Positions 1 through 10,734 of a stretch of DNA of 64,000 nucleotides are shown one piece after another. The first letter of the stretch is position 1. Each line of letters opens with the position of its first letter. Location: the NCBI RefSeq assembly GCF_022829385.1, contig NZ_JAKSXX010000130.1:1-64000 (forward strand), written 5' to 3'. The position numbers and the translations under genes are program-made. Below the pieces are notes generated by a model. That model was given only the letters and a program-made list of their open reading frames with translations. It ran no database searches and was not told the origin of the DNA. This DNA is from Methylobacterium sp. J-070 (GTDB lineage Bacteria; Pseudomonadota; Alphaproteobacteria; Rhizobiales; Beijerinckiaceae).

Positions 1-97
1 CGGCCTGGAGGTAGGCGAGGCTGCGGCGGCGTGGGGGAGCGGCCGCGACCGGCGATGCGACGGTCTCGGCGGGCCGGGGGAGGGCGAGGTCGTTCAC
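1..97 (-). CDS. ABC transporter permease, N-terminal fragment (window edge)
   Basis: Thirty-two open codons run leftward off the window from a GTG at 95-97. A GAGGG ribosome binding site lies seven bases upstream of it. The visible peptide begins VNDLALPRPAET and reaches a basic stretch, PRRRSLAYLQA, which is typical of the cytoplasmic tail just before the first membrane helix of PotB-type permeases. It lies downstream of, and on the same strand as, an ATPase and a binding protein of the polyamine-type importer family. The call rests on that context and on the basic N-terminus, because no membrane segment is inside the window. Confidence 0.55.
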   Translation of the reverse strand, partial: MNDLALPRPAETVASPVAAAPPRRRSLAYLQA

Positions 98-125
98 CGG
101 ATCGCCCTCGACGGTGCCGCGGTCT

Positions 126-290
126 GCCTCCCCCCTCTGCGAGGGAGGGTGGCCCGCGAAGCGGGTCGGGAGAGGGGAGCGCCGCTTCCGGAAAGGCTGC
201 GCCGGGCGACACATGCACCACCGTCGCGCTGCCCCTCTCCCGACCCCTGCCGACGCAGGGGCCACCCTCCCCCGCAGAGGGGGGAGGGAG
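126..290. repeat. Composite inverted GC-rich intergenic repeat (family R1), copy 1
   Basis: Two arms of about 55 bases face each other around a spacer of about 50 bases. The left arm (about 126-178) and the right arm (about 231-290) are near reverse complements. Each carries a CCCCCTCTGC box, a GGGAGGGTGGCC box and a GGGTCGGGAGAGGGG box. Each arm also holds its own small inverted repeat. The element fills the gap between the binding-protein gene and the permease gene of one operon, so it should be transcribed and fold into a large hairpin. The same family occurs at 2755-2930 (full) and 13091-13150 (one arm). Confidence 0.75.
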
Positions 291-338
291 ACCGATCTCG
301 GGCTTGCCCGAGATCGGTCGGAGCGGCGCGCATCCCGC

Positions 339-1601
339 TCACGCCGCGATGAACTCGTTCCACTTGCGCACCATGTAGGTGTTCTCGTCCATCACGGCGT
401 TCCAGCAGGCGACCGACCCCATGCGCTGGTCGAAGGAGCCGCCGTCCCGGGTGGCGCCCGCCTTCTCGATCAGGGTGCCGTCGGGGCCCAGGATGTCCTT
501 CTCGGCGGGCTTGCCCTCCATCCAGAAGGCCCACTCGTAGGGCTGCATGTTCGCCTGCGCGGTCTCCAGCACCGCGGAGTAGTAGCCCTGGCGGTTGAGG
601 TAGGCCCCGGCCCAGCCGGACAGGAACCAGTTGATGAAGTCGTAGGCGGCGTCGAGCTTCTTCCCGCTCAGGGTCTTGGGGATGCCGAAGCCCGAGGCCC
701 AGGCCCGGTAGCCCTCCTTCAGGGGCTGGTAGGTGCAGGGCACCCCCTGCGCGCGCACCTTGGTGACGGCGGGCGACCACATCGACTGGATCACCGTCTC
801 GCCGGACGCCATCAGGTTCACGGATTCGTTGAAGTCCTGCCAGAAGGCCCGGAACTGGCCGGCGCGCTTGGCCTCGATCAGCAGCTTGATGGTGCGGTCG
901 ATCTCGGGCTTCGTCATGTTGCCCTTGTCGCCGTAGGTGTAGTCGCCGGTGGCCTCCACCACCATGGCGGCATCCATGATGCCGATGGACGGGATGTTGA
1001 GGATCGCGGCGCGGCCCTTGAAGGCCGGGTTCAGGAGCTCCTTCCAGCTCGTCACCGGCACCTTCACGAGGTCCGGCCGGATCCCCAGCGTGTCGGCGTT
1101 GTAGACGGTGGGGATCAGCGAGATCCAGCCGGTCGGTTCGCCGGCAAACTTTTTGGAGTCCTGGGCTTCGAGGTAGAACACCTTCTTGGGCGCCGTGCCC
1201 TGATCGCCGATCGTCCTGCCGGCGACCTGGCCCTTGGTGAACACGGAGGAGATCTTGTCGGCGAGGGTGATCCGCTTGGCGTCCATGCCCTGCAGGTTGC
1301 CCGAGGGCAGGATCTTCTTGAGGCTGAAATACTCGGTGTCGACGAGGTCGAAGGAGTTCGGCTGGGTGACGACGCGCTTGGTCACCTCGTCGGTCACCAC
1401 CGGGATGTACTCGATGACGAGGCCCAGATCCTCCTTCACCTTCCGGGCGATGTCGGCGGACTGGTTCACCGCCGTGCCGAGGTAGCGGAGCGTCACGGGC
1501 TCAGCCGCGTGCACCGCCGGGAAGCCGGTCACCGGCGTGGTCGCGAGGGCCGCGGCACCCTTCAGCAGCGTGCGCCGGCTCGGCTTCGAGAACAGGTCCA
1601 T
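339..1601 (-). CDS. ABC transporter substrate-binding protein, PotD-like
   Basis: 420 aa periplasmic solute-binding protein of the polyamine/iron type (extracellular solute-binding family 1). Residues 8-33 form a twin-arginine-like leader: SRR at 8-10, a hydrophobic core, and a likely cleavage after AVHA near residue 32. The mature part has the length and character of PotD/PotF proteins. It lies 16 bases after the ATPase gene and upstream of a permease gene, so the three form an importer operon. A GGAG ribosome binding site precedes the ATG. The substrate is not shown by the sequence: polyamines are the family default, but the nearby hydantoinase leaves room for another nitrogen compound. Confidence 0.8.
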   Translation of the reverse strand: MDLFSKPSRRTLLKGAAALATTPVTGFPAVHAAEPVTLRYLGTAVNQSADIARKVKEDLGLVIEYIPVVTDEVTKRVVTQPNSFDLVDTEYFSLKKILPSGNLQGMDAKRITLADKISSVFTKGQVAGRTIGDQGTAPKKVFYLEAQDSKKFAGEPTGWISLIPTVYNADTLGIRPDLVKVPVTSWKELLNPAFKGRAAILNIPSIGIMDAAMVVEATGDYTYGDKGNMTKPEIDRTIKLLIEAKRAGQFRAFWQDFNESVNLMASGETVIQSMWSPAVTKVRAQGVPCTYQPLKEGYRAWASGFGIPKTLSGKKLDAAYDFINWFLSGWAGAYLNRQGYYSAVLETAQANMQPYEWAFWMEGKPAEKDILGPDGTLIEKAGATRDGGSFDQRMGSVACWNAVMDENTYMVRKWNEFIAA

Positions 1602-1617
1602 GATCGTCTCCGTGTCC

Positions 1618-2613
<996 letters not shown>

Positions 2614-2754
2614 GCGGTGCTCTCTCGATTCGGACTGAGCGCGATGCCCCTTCGAGGCCTCGTCATGTCCGGAGACCGGGACGCGCCGCCTTTCCCATGC
2701 GCCGCGACGCTCACACGTCTTCTTTCGGAGAGGCGATGAGCGTTTCCGCGCGTC

Positions 2755-2930
2755 TCCCTCCCCCCTCTGCGGGGGAGGGTGGCCCCCGAAGGGGGTCGGG
2801 AGAGGGGTGCGACGGTGCAGGATGGAAAACTGGCCTTCATGAAGCTGGCGCCCCTTCCTGAAGCCGGGTCCCCTCTCCCGACCCCTGCTGACGCAGGGGC
2901 CACCCTCCCCCGCAGAGGGGGGAGGGAGGG
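2755..2930. repeat. Composite inverted GC-rich intergenic repeat (family R1), copy 2
   Basis: This copy occupies most of the 383-base gap between the hydantoinase stop and the ATPase start. The left arm is about 2755-2812 and the right arm about 2868-2930, with the same boxes as copy 1 (CCCCCTCTGCGGGGGAGGGT, then GGGTCGGGAGAGGGG) in opposite orientations. The spacer differs in sequence from that of copy 1, so only the arms are conserved. The remaining bases of the gap (2614-2754 and 2931-2996) show no clear promoter, although the importer promoter should be in 2614-2754. Confidence 0.75.
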
Positions 2931-2996
2931 CGCGTGGGAGGCCCGGACTGCCAATCCGTGAAGCTCATTTCCGGTGAGGCAAGTGGCGGGCCAAGG

Positions 2997-4424
2997 CTAG
3001 GCCTGCCGCCGCTCGGCCGGATCGACCGCCCGGTCGAGCACCCGGCCGCGTCCCGGCTCGGACAGGACCTTCCCGTCCTCGGCGATCACCTGGCCGCCCG
3101 CGATGGTCATCACCGGCCAGCCCGTGACGTCGAACCCCTCCCAGGGGGTGTAGTCGGAGCCGTGATGGAGGATCTCCTGGCGGATCGTCTCGCGCCTGTT
3201 GGGGTCCCACAGGGTCAGGTCGGCGTCGAAACCCGGGGCGATCGAGCCTTTGCGCGGGTACAGCCCGTACATCCTGGCGTGGTTCGTGGCGGTGAGCGCG
3301 GCGAACTGGTTGAGGCTGATCCGCCCCTTCGAGACGCCCTCGGAGAAGAACACCGGCAGCCGGGTCTCGATCCCCGGGATGCCGTTCGGGATCCAGCGGA
3401 ACGAGGTCTTCCCCCGCGGGTTCAGCTTGCCCTGCGGGTCGTCGTAGCGGAACGGCGAGTGGTCGGAGGACACCACGTCGAAGATCCCCCGCCGGATGCC
3501 GGACCAGACCGCCTCCTGGCTCTCGACGTCCCGGGGCGGCGGCGAGCAGACGTACTTCGCCCCGGCCATCGGATCCTCCAGCCCGAGCCCCTTCATGTGC
3601 TCGGCCGTGAGGGTGAGGTATTGCGGGCAGGTCTCTGCCCGGATCTTCAGGCCGCGCGCCTGCGCCCAGGCGATCTGCTCGGTGGCCTCGCGGCCCGAGA
3701 CGTGAACGATGACGATGGGCAGGTCGATCAGCTCGGCGTGACTGATCGCCCGGTGGGCCGCCTCGCGCTCGACCACCTCGGGGCGCGACAGGGCGTGACC
3801 GTAGGGCTTGGTCTCGCCGGCCCGCTCCAGCCGGTCGCTGAGATAGCGGATCGCGTCGTAGCCCTCGGCGTGGACCATCACCCGGGCGCCCTCGCGCCGG
3901 GCGACGTGGAACACGTCGAGGAGCTGACGGTCGTTCAGCACCAAGTTGTCGTAGGTCATGAAGACCTTGAACGAGGTGTAGCCGTCGGCGACCAGGGCCG
4001 GCAGCTCCTGGCCGAGCACCGCCTCGCTCGGGTCCGAGATGATCATGTGGATCGCCACGTCCACGTGGCACTGGCCCTCGGCCTTGGCCCGGTAGGCGTC
4101 GACGGCGCTCCGCAGGGAGCTGCCCCGGGGCTGGACCGCGAAGGGCATCACGCAGGTGTTGCCGCCGGCCGCCGCCGCCCGGGTGGCGCTGGCGAAATCG
4201 TCCGCCATGACGATGCCGGGGCCGGGATCTTGGGCGATGTGGACGTGGCTGTCGATGCCGCCGGGCAGGACCAGCAGCCCGGAGGCGTCGATCACCCGGG
4301 CTGCATCCGCGATGCCCTCGGCCACCGCCACGATCCGCCCGCCGCGGACGCCGACATCCGCCCGCACCGTGTCGCTCGCGGTGATGACCGTGCCGCCGCG
4401 GATGGCGAGATCGAATTCGGGCAT
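2997..4424 (-). CDS. Dihydropyrimidinase / D-hydantoinase family amidohydrolase
   Basis: 475 aa cyclic amidase of the dihydropyrimidinase-hydantoinase-allantoinase group, which opens rings such as dihydrouracil or hydantoins. Binuclear-metal ligands are visible: H60 and H62 (DSHVH), the lysine that is carbamylated, K153 (SFKVFMTYDN), H185 (VMVHAEG), H241 (VIVHVSG) and D321 (SSDHSP). The start at 4424 is chosen because AGGAG lies eight bases upstream; an in-frame ATG 17 codons earlier lacks this support. It points the same way as the importer operon, about 0.4 kb upstream of it, so the importer may deliver its substrate. Exact substrate unknown. Confidence 0.85.
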   Translation of the reverse strand: MPEFDLAIRGGTVITASDTVRADVGVRGGRIVAVAEGIADAARVIDASGLLVLPGGIDSHVHIAQDPGPGIVMADDFASATRAAAAGGNTCVMPFAVQPRGSSLRSAVDAYRAKAEGQCHVDVAIHMIISDPSEAVLGQELPALVADGYTSFKVFMTYDNLVLNDRQLLDVFHVARREGARVMVHAEGYDAIRYLSDRLERAGETKPYGHALSRPEVVEREAAHRAISHAELIDLPIVIVHVSGREATEQIAWAQARGLKIRAETCPQYLTLTAEHMKGLGLEDPMAGAKYVCSPPPRDVESQEAVWSGIRRGIFDVVSSDHSPFRYDDPQGKLNPRGKTSFRWIPNGIPGIETRLPVFFSEGVSKGRISLNQFAALTATNHARMYGLYPRKGSIAPGFDADLTLWDPNRRETIRQEILHHGSDYTPWEGFDVTGWPVMTIAGGQVIAEDGKVLSEPGRGRVLDRAVDPAERRQA

Positions 4425-4535
4425 GCCGCTCACTCCTGCGCGCCCGCGGGCGCCTGTCGGGACGGGCCGATGCATCGTCCGCGCCGATTCGGACGGCGCG
4501 AGCAGGGCACAGCCGCCCGGCGGGGTCCAGGGCCG

Positions 4536-4675
4536 TCAGGGGGGTCCAAAGGGCTCCAGCCCTTTGGCAAGGTCCGGGGGCGGGAATTCGGACCGTGGCC
4601 CTAAAGAGTTGCCGGGCTTTGCCCTGCCCCCGCACAAGGTCCCGGACCTTCCGGATCCGTGATTTTGGTCCGGAG
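4536..4675. repeat. Intergenic GC-rich repeat (family R2), copy 1
   Basis: The stretch holds CCAAAGGGC-tc-cagCCCTTTGG, then AAGGTCC..., a CCCTGCCCCCGCACAAGGTC box and a second GGTCC-rich block. The same order of boxes recurs at 50170-50300 (CCAAAGGGC-ttgt-GCCCTTTGG, then CCCTGCACCCGCAAAAGGTC). It overlaps the 3' end of the gene remnant at 4600-4976, whose last codons come from repeat sequence. Function unknown; the pattern suits a dispersed palindromic element that often sits at gene ends. Confidence 0.5.
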
Positions 4676-4976
4676 GCTCGACGGAGCCGTCGTGTGGAAC
4701 CGCCCCCACACCCGCCGCATGTGCCGGGCCGAGCCGAAGCCCGCGCGCGCGGCGACCTGCTCCAGGCCGAGATCGGTCCGGGTGACGAGGTCCCGGGCGA
4801 GCGCGATCCGGGCGCGGTTGACCGAACACCTGCAGGACCGGAATCCCGCGCGCCGTGGCGCCGTCGATGAGGGCCTGCAGGCGCTCGGTGAAGAGCGGGA
4901 CGTCGGCCTCGCTCCAGAACGGACGGTGCCGGAAGGAATCCTGGACATCGATGACCAGCAGCGCAACGTCGGACAT
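4600..4976 (-). pseudogene. Fused remnant: isochorismatase-family N-terminus joined to AraC-family C-terminus
   Basis: From an ATG at 4976 the first 53 codons encode the start of a cysteine hydrolase (MSDVALLVIDVQDSF, with the catalytic Asp of the VIDVQ motif). The similarity stops near 4818. In the next reading frame, without a gap, comes the end of an AraC/GlxA-type DNA-binding domain (RIALARDLVTRTDLGLEQVA, then GFGSARHMRRVWGRF) down to about 4660. The isochorismatase catalytic Lys and Cys and the N-terminal half of the regulator are missing. The simplest reading is a deletion that joined two neighbouring genes out of frame. Nothing functional is expected. Confidence 0.65.
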
Positions 4977-5098
4977 TTCGTGTCTCCCGCTCGGTGAAGC
5001 GAACGGCAGGATCGCTTCCGTAAGAAATGCGCGAAAGAAATCGCGCCGCCAACCAGCGGACATCTTCGGCCATTCGAACGGCAGCGCGAGATTACGGC

Positions 5099-5809
5099 AT
5101 GGGCGATCCCGAAAGACTCTTCGTGCTGACCGGGGCCGGTGTCTCGGCCGAGAGCGGGCTCGGCACGTTCCGGGACCGCGGCGGGATCTGGGCCCGGTTC
5201 GATCCGATGAAGCTCGCCACCCCGGAGGCCTACGCGGCCGATCCCGACGAGGTGCTCGACTTCTACGATCACCGCCGCCGGGGCGTGGTGGCGGCCGCGC
5301 CCAACGCCGCGCACGTCGCGCTGGCCCGGGCTGAGGCCCGGCTCGCCGACCGGGGCGGCCGGCTCTTCCTGTGCACGCAGAACGTCGACGACCTGCACGA
5401 GCGGGCCGGGTCGCGGGCCGTCGTCCACATGCACGGCGAACTGCTCAAGGCGCGCTGCACAGCCTGCGATGCGGTCACGCCGTGGCGGAACGACCTGAAC
5501 CGGGCGTCGTCCTGCCCGGCCTGTGGGGCAGCCGGCCGGATGCGGCCGGACGTGGTCTGGTTCGGCGAGATGCCGATGCACCGCGACGCGATCGAGGCGG
5601 CTCTGGCGGAGGCCGACCTGTTCGTGGCCGTGGGCACGTCGGGGGCGGTCTACCCGGCAGCCGGCTACGTGCGGCAGGCCCGACGCCGCGGCATCCCGAC
5701 CTGCGAGATCAACCTGGAGCCGTCGGACAACGCCGACGCCTTCGATGACGCCCGCTACGGCCCCGCGAGCGCGGCGCTGCCGCGCTACCTCGCGGATCTC
5801 GGGTTGTAG
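5099..5809 (+). CDS. cobB: Sir2-family NAD-dependent protein deacylase
   Basis: 236 aa sirtuin that removes acyl groups from protein lysines using NAD. It shows GAGVSAESGLGTFR at residues 12-25, TQNVDDLH at 93-100, the catalytic histidine H112 in VVHMHGEL, and the zinc ligands C120, C123, C139 and C142. The length matches short class III bacterial CobB. The ATG at 5099 directly precedes the first strand of the Rossmann fold. The gene stands alone between a gene remnant and a small hypothetical gene. A PatZ-type acetyltransferase at 33433 is the natural opponent. The family is certain; acetyl versus succinyl preference is not. Confidence 0.88.
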   Translation: MGDPERLFVLTGAGVSAESGLGTFRDRGGIWARFDPMKLATPEAYAADPDEVLDFYDHRRRGVVAAAPNAAHVALARAEARLADRGGRLFLCTQNVDDLHERAGSRAVVHMHGELLKARCTACDAVTPWRNDLNRASSCPACGAAGRMRPDVVWFGEMPMHRDAIEAALAEADLFVAVGTSGAVYPAAGYVRQARRRGIPTCEINLEPSDNADAFDDARYGPASAALPRYLADLGL

Positions 5810-6044
5810 CGGCCCCGCGGGAGGGCCCGGACAAAAGGGCGGCAAGGATCTGGCGGCGCTCGGTTTTCCGGCTCGCGCCCGGCCATCCTGCAGCAGGACC
5901 GGAATCTCAATTGCAGCGAATCACGTCCGCGCGAGCTGTCAAGAACTGGTCGGGCAGTTGCCCACCGGTTACAACGGCCAAGCTCGGGTTCGGCGTCGCG
6001 GCCCGCCCGGGCGTTCGTTGAAGCCACAGGGGAAGCAACCACCC

Positions 6045-6269
6045 ATGCAGCACTTCACCGTAACCGACCGCGAGCGCGATACTGTCTTGGCGGCGTTGCG
6101 CTACTACCAGTTCTACCGGATGCAGGGACATCCCTACGACCCGCGCCAGGACCACCTGATCGACACGATCGCCGGCCACACCGGCGAGGCCCTGGACCTC
6201 ACGGAGATCGACGATCTCTGCGCCGGCCTGAACGGCCATCGCCACGCCCTGGCGGCTGCCGCGGCCTGA
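6045..6269 (+). CDS. Small conserved-type hypothetical protein, 74 aa
   Basis: A short acidic and tyrosine-containing protein with no signal peptide or membrane segment (MQHFTVTDRERDTVLAALRY at the start, TEIDDLCAGLNGH near the end). The ATG has AGGGGA upstream at normal spacing. Codon use is typical of the genome, and a perfect 24-base palindrome lies directly after the stop, which supports a real gene. The mix of YYQFYRMQG and a following helix suggests a small helical protein. No function can be assigned. Confidence 0.65.
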   Translation: MQHFTVTDRERDTVLAALRYYQFYRMQGHPYDPRQDHLIDTIAGHTGEALDLTEIDDLCAGLNGHRHALAAAAA

Positions 6270-6278
6270 GGCAACAGA

Positions 6279-6302
6279 GCGGAGCGGCCCGGGCCGCTCC
6301 GC
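6279..6302. terminator. Perfect 24-base palindrome between convergent genes
   Basis: The 12-base half GCGGAGCGGCCC is followed directly by its reverse complement. It lies 10 bases after the stop of the 74 aa gene and before the end of a convergent gene. There is no T-tract, so it is a likely rather than certain bidirectional terminator. Confidence 0.5.
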
Positions 6303-6330
6303 AGGTCCCGGCGGGTTCGGTCCGGCCGCG

Positions 6331-6348
6331 AGGCGCCTTAAGGCGCCT
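6331..6348 (-). terminator. Palindromic hairpin over the stop codon of the leftward gene
   Basis: AGGCGCCTTAAGGCGCCT is an 18-base palindrome. Its central TTAA supplies the TAA stop of the gene at 6338-6718, so the hairpin and the translation stop coincide. It may end transcription of that gene or protect the mRNA 3' end. Confidence 0.45.
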
Positions 6349-6718
6349 TCTTCAGCTGCTGCTCTGCGCGGGACAGGGCGGCTTCGCAGCCCGTGGCGTC
6401 GCCCTTCGAATCGGCCGTGCGGGCCTCCTCGACGGCGACCTTGGCCTGCTGGGCGGCATCCGCCCCCTGGCCGGCCTGGGCCGACTTCTCCGGGGGCGCC
6501 TGCGGCGACTCGTTCGCCCTCTGGCCCTCCGTGCCGGTCATGCCCTCGCCGCCGCGCTTGGCGGCATTGCCCTGGCCGCTGGTCGACGCGGAGATCGACT
6601 GCGTCAGCTCGGACTGGACCCGCTTGGAGACGCCCTCGATCCGGTCGCCGCAGGGCGAGGCCAGGGCGGGGACCGTCAGGATCAGGGTCAGGCAGGCGGT
6701 CAGGGCGGGACGCATCAT
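6338..6718 (-). CDS. Small exported hypothetical protein, 126 aa
   Basis: Residues 1-21 are a Sec signal peptide (MMRPALTACLTLILTVPALA) with a likely cut after ALA, giving a periplasmic protein of about 105 residues. The mature part has two cysteines, one just after the cut (SPCGDR) and one near the end (DATGCEAAL), which could form a disulfide. The middle is rich in Gly, Gln, Ala and Ser and probably disordered; the end is helical and charged. No family is recognised. Confidence 0.65.
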   Translation of the reverse strand: MMRPALTACLTLILTVPALASPCGDRIEGVSKRVQSELTQSISASTSGQGNAAKRGGEGMTGTEGQRANESPQAPPEKSAQAGQGADAAQQAKVAVEEARTADSKGDATGCEAALSRAEQQLKKAP

Positions 6719-6791
6719 CGGGTCGGGTACTTTCCAAAAAACGGGGCCGCGGGTTTCCCCACGGCCCCAACGCGTCGCGGCTGGTGCCGGT

Positions 6792-9118
<2,327 letters not shown>

Positions 9119-9122
<4 letters not shown>

Positions 9123-9598
9123 AGGCGCTCTCCCTTGCTGGCGGGGGCCGTCTGGCCGGCGGCCTGGTGGATCGCGGCGCGGATGCGCGGATAGGTGCCG
9201 CAGCGGCAGATGTTGCCGCTCATCGTGTCGTCGATGTCCTGGTCGGAGGGCTTGGGCGTGTCCTTCAGGAGGGCTGCGGCCTGCATGATCTGGCCGCACT
9301 GGCAGAAGCCGCACTGGGCGACGTTCAGGTCGCGCCACGCCGCCTGCACCGGGTGGTTGCCGTCCGGCGACAGCCCCTCGATGGTCACGACCTCCTGATC
9401 GGCCGCCGCCGAGACCGGGGTGATGCAGGCGCGGGTCGCCGCGCCGCCGAGATGGATCGTGCAGGCCCCGCAGAGCGAGACGCCGCAGCCGAACTTGGTG
9501 CCGGTGAGCCCGAGTTCGTCGCGCAGGTACCACAGCAGCGGCATGTCGGGGTCGCCGTCGAAGCTGCGCGCAGCCCCGTTCACGGTGAGTTTGATCAT
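9119..9598 (-). CDS. (2Fe-2S) subunit of the molybdenum hydroxylase (IorA-like)
   Basis: 159 aa electron-transfer subunit. The plant-type cluster is held by C38, C43, C46 and C58 ([13 protein letters not shown]) and the second cluster by C96, C99, C131 and C133 ([10 protein letters not shown] and [10 protein letters not shown]). The extra Cys at 101 replaces the more usual Ser or Ala. It has no leader and would be co-exported with its partner, which carries the Tat signal. It is the first gene of the pair, with a four-base overlap to the large subunit. Confidence 0.88.
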
Positions 9599-10020
9599 CG
9601 ATGCGTCCTGTCTGGCAGCGCCTGAGCGGCGTTCAGTCGGGTGCGGGCCGAGCCGGGCGCCGACCGATTCTCTGGTCCACGCGTCGGTCTGTACGGGCTA
9701 ACCCGACGAACAGGCCTCTGGGTTCAGAATAGGAAGGATTCTAATCCACCCCGGGAGACTTGCGCAACGCAATGGGGATACGGCTGACCGCCGAAGGCCC
9801 GCGCCGGCGACATACCGCGTGCGACGGCGCACATGCGCATCCTTCGGCTGCATCCCTTGTTCGGGGTGGGCGGTCGATAGGCCGGGCCGTCGAGCCGTGG
9901 CTCTGACGATCAAGCCGTCGCCGCTGGACTGCGCCTGCGAGGACGGGGCATCACCCGCGTTTCCACCTCGAACACCCGACCAGTGAGGCGCCAAAGGTGG
10001 ATCGATGCGTCGGCGAACCG
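9599..10020. other. Gene-free interval, 422 bases
   Basis: This lies between the start of the molybdenum hydroxylase operon and the end of the VapC toxin gene. It must hold the operon promoter in its left part, but no convincing -35/-10 pair was seen. Open frames here lack ribosome binding sites and have the composition of chance frames. I see no RNA gene or repeat. Confidence 0.5.
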
Positions 10021-10425
10021 TCAGGGAATGGTTTGAAGATCCGTTCTGCGAAACTCGTCGGCCGTGGCGAGGATCGGCACTTGGAAGTAGCGCGCCGCCG
10101 CATAGTGGAGACAATCACCGAGGTTGAGGCCGTGACGGCCGGCCCGGTCTCGATGCGCGGCCGACAGGGCCAGTGCCGTCGTCGCGTCGGCGGGCGGGAG
10201 ATCGCGGATCTCGATGCCTCGGGCTTCGAGGAACTCGAGGACGATCGGCCCGACGGCCTCGACCGTCACGCCGAACTTGTCGGGCCGCGCGAGGGCCAGT
10301 ACCGTTTCCAGAACCGCGACGGGCGAGGTTATGCACGGGCTTGCCGAAGCGAGCGCGGCAGAAATCCGGTCAGCCTCCGGCTCATCCGCCAGCAGAGCGA
10401 CGATCGCGGACGCATCCACGAACAT
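10021..10425 (-). CDS. vapC: VapC-type PIN-domain toxin
   Basis: 134 aa PIN-domain ribonuclease, the toxin of a type II toxin-antitoxin pair. The four acidic positions are present: D4 (MFVDAS), E40 (VAVLETVLAL), D104 (LNLGDCLHYA) and D122 (ILATADEF). The ATG at 10425 shares a base with the antitoxin stop (TGATG), which is typical of coupled pairs. An upstream GTG at 10440 is also possible and would add five residues. All catalytic positions are intact, so the toxin should be active. Its RNA target is unknown. Confidence 0.85.
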   Translation of the reverse strand: MFVDASAIVALLADEPEADRISAALASASPCITSPVAVLETVLALARPDKFGVTVEAVGPIVLEFLEARGIEIRDLPPADATTALALSAAHRDRAGRHGLNLGDCLHYAAARYFQVPILATADEFRRTDLQTIP

Positions 10426-10670
10426 CAACGGCTTTCCCACATCGCGTCATAGACGTCCCGCGAGAGGGGCGTCCGAACGGCTTCGCTGAGCCGGATGCCA
10501 TGTCGCTCGCGCAACCGGGCCGCAGTCTCCTGCGGCGTCTCCCTCTGGTTCCGGCGCTCGATCGCCTCTCGCATGGCGATGACGATCGCCTCGGTGATGC
10601 CGACGCCCGCCATGGCGGCGAACCGGCGCGTCAGCGCGTCGGCTTCGGGATTGTTGACGTTGATCGGCAT
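10425..10670 (-). CDS. vapB: VapB-type antitoxin (Rv0623/PSK family)
   Basis: 81 aa antitoxin encoded directly before the PIN toxin. The N-terminal part (MPINVNNPEADALTRRFA...) matches the PSK-type transcription factor family: a short strand and helix for DNA binding, followed by an acidic and basic tail with RLRERHGIRL that would wrap the toxin. It would also bind the promoter in the 64-base gap upstream and repress the pair. The ATG is followed directly by the family's usual first strand, MPINV. Confidence 0.8.
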   Translation of the reverse strand: MPINVNNPEADALTRRFAAMAGVGITEAIVIAMREAIERRNQRETPQETAARLRERHGIRLSEAVRTPLSRDVYDAMWESR

Positions 10671-10734
10671 GCGAATTCACCCCCGACGCACGATGTAGAT
10701 AGACGCTCACGCAGATCTACACCAGCGCGCCCCG

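Noticed and set aside
9698..10114. 138-codon leftward frame between the hydroxylase operon and vapC
   Set aside because: It begins inside the VapC gene, lacks a start signal, and has the composition of a random frame.
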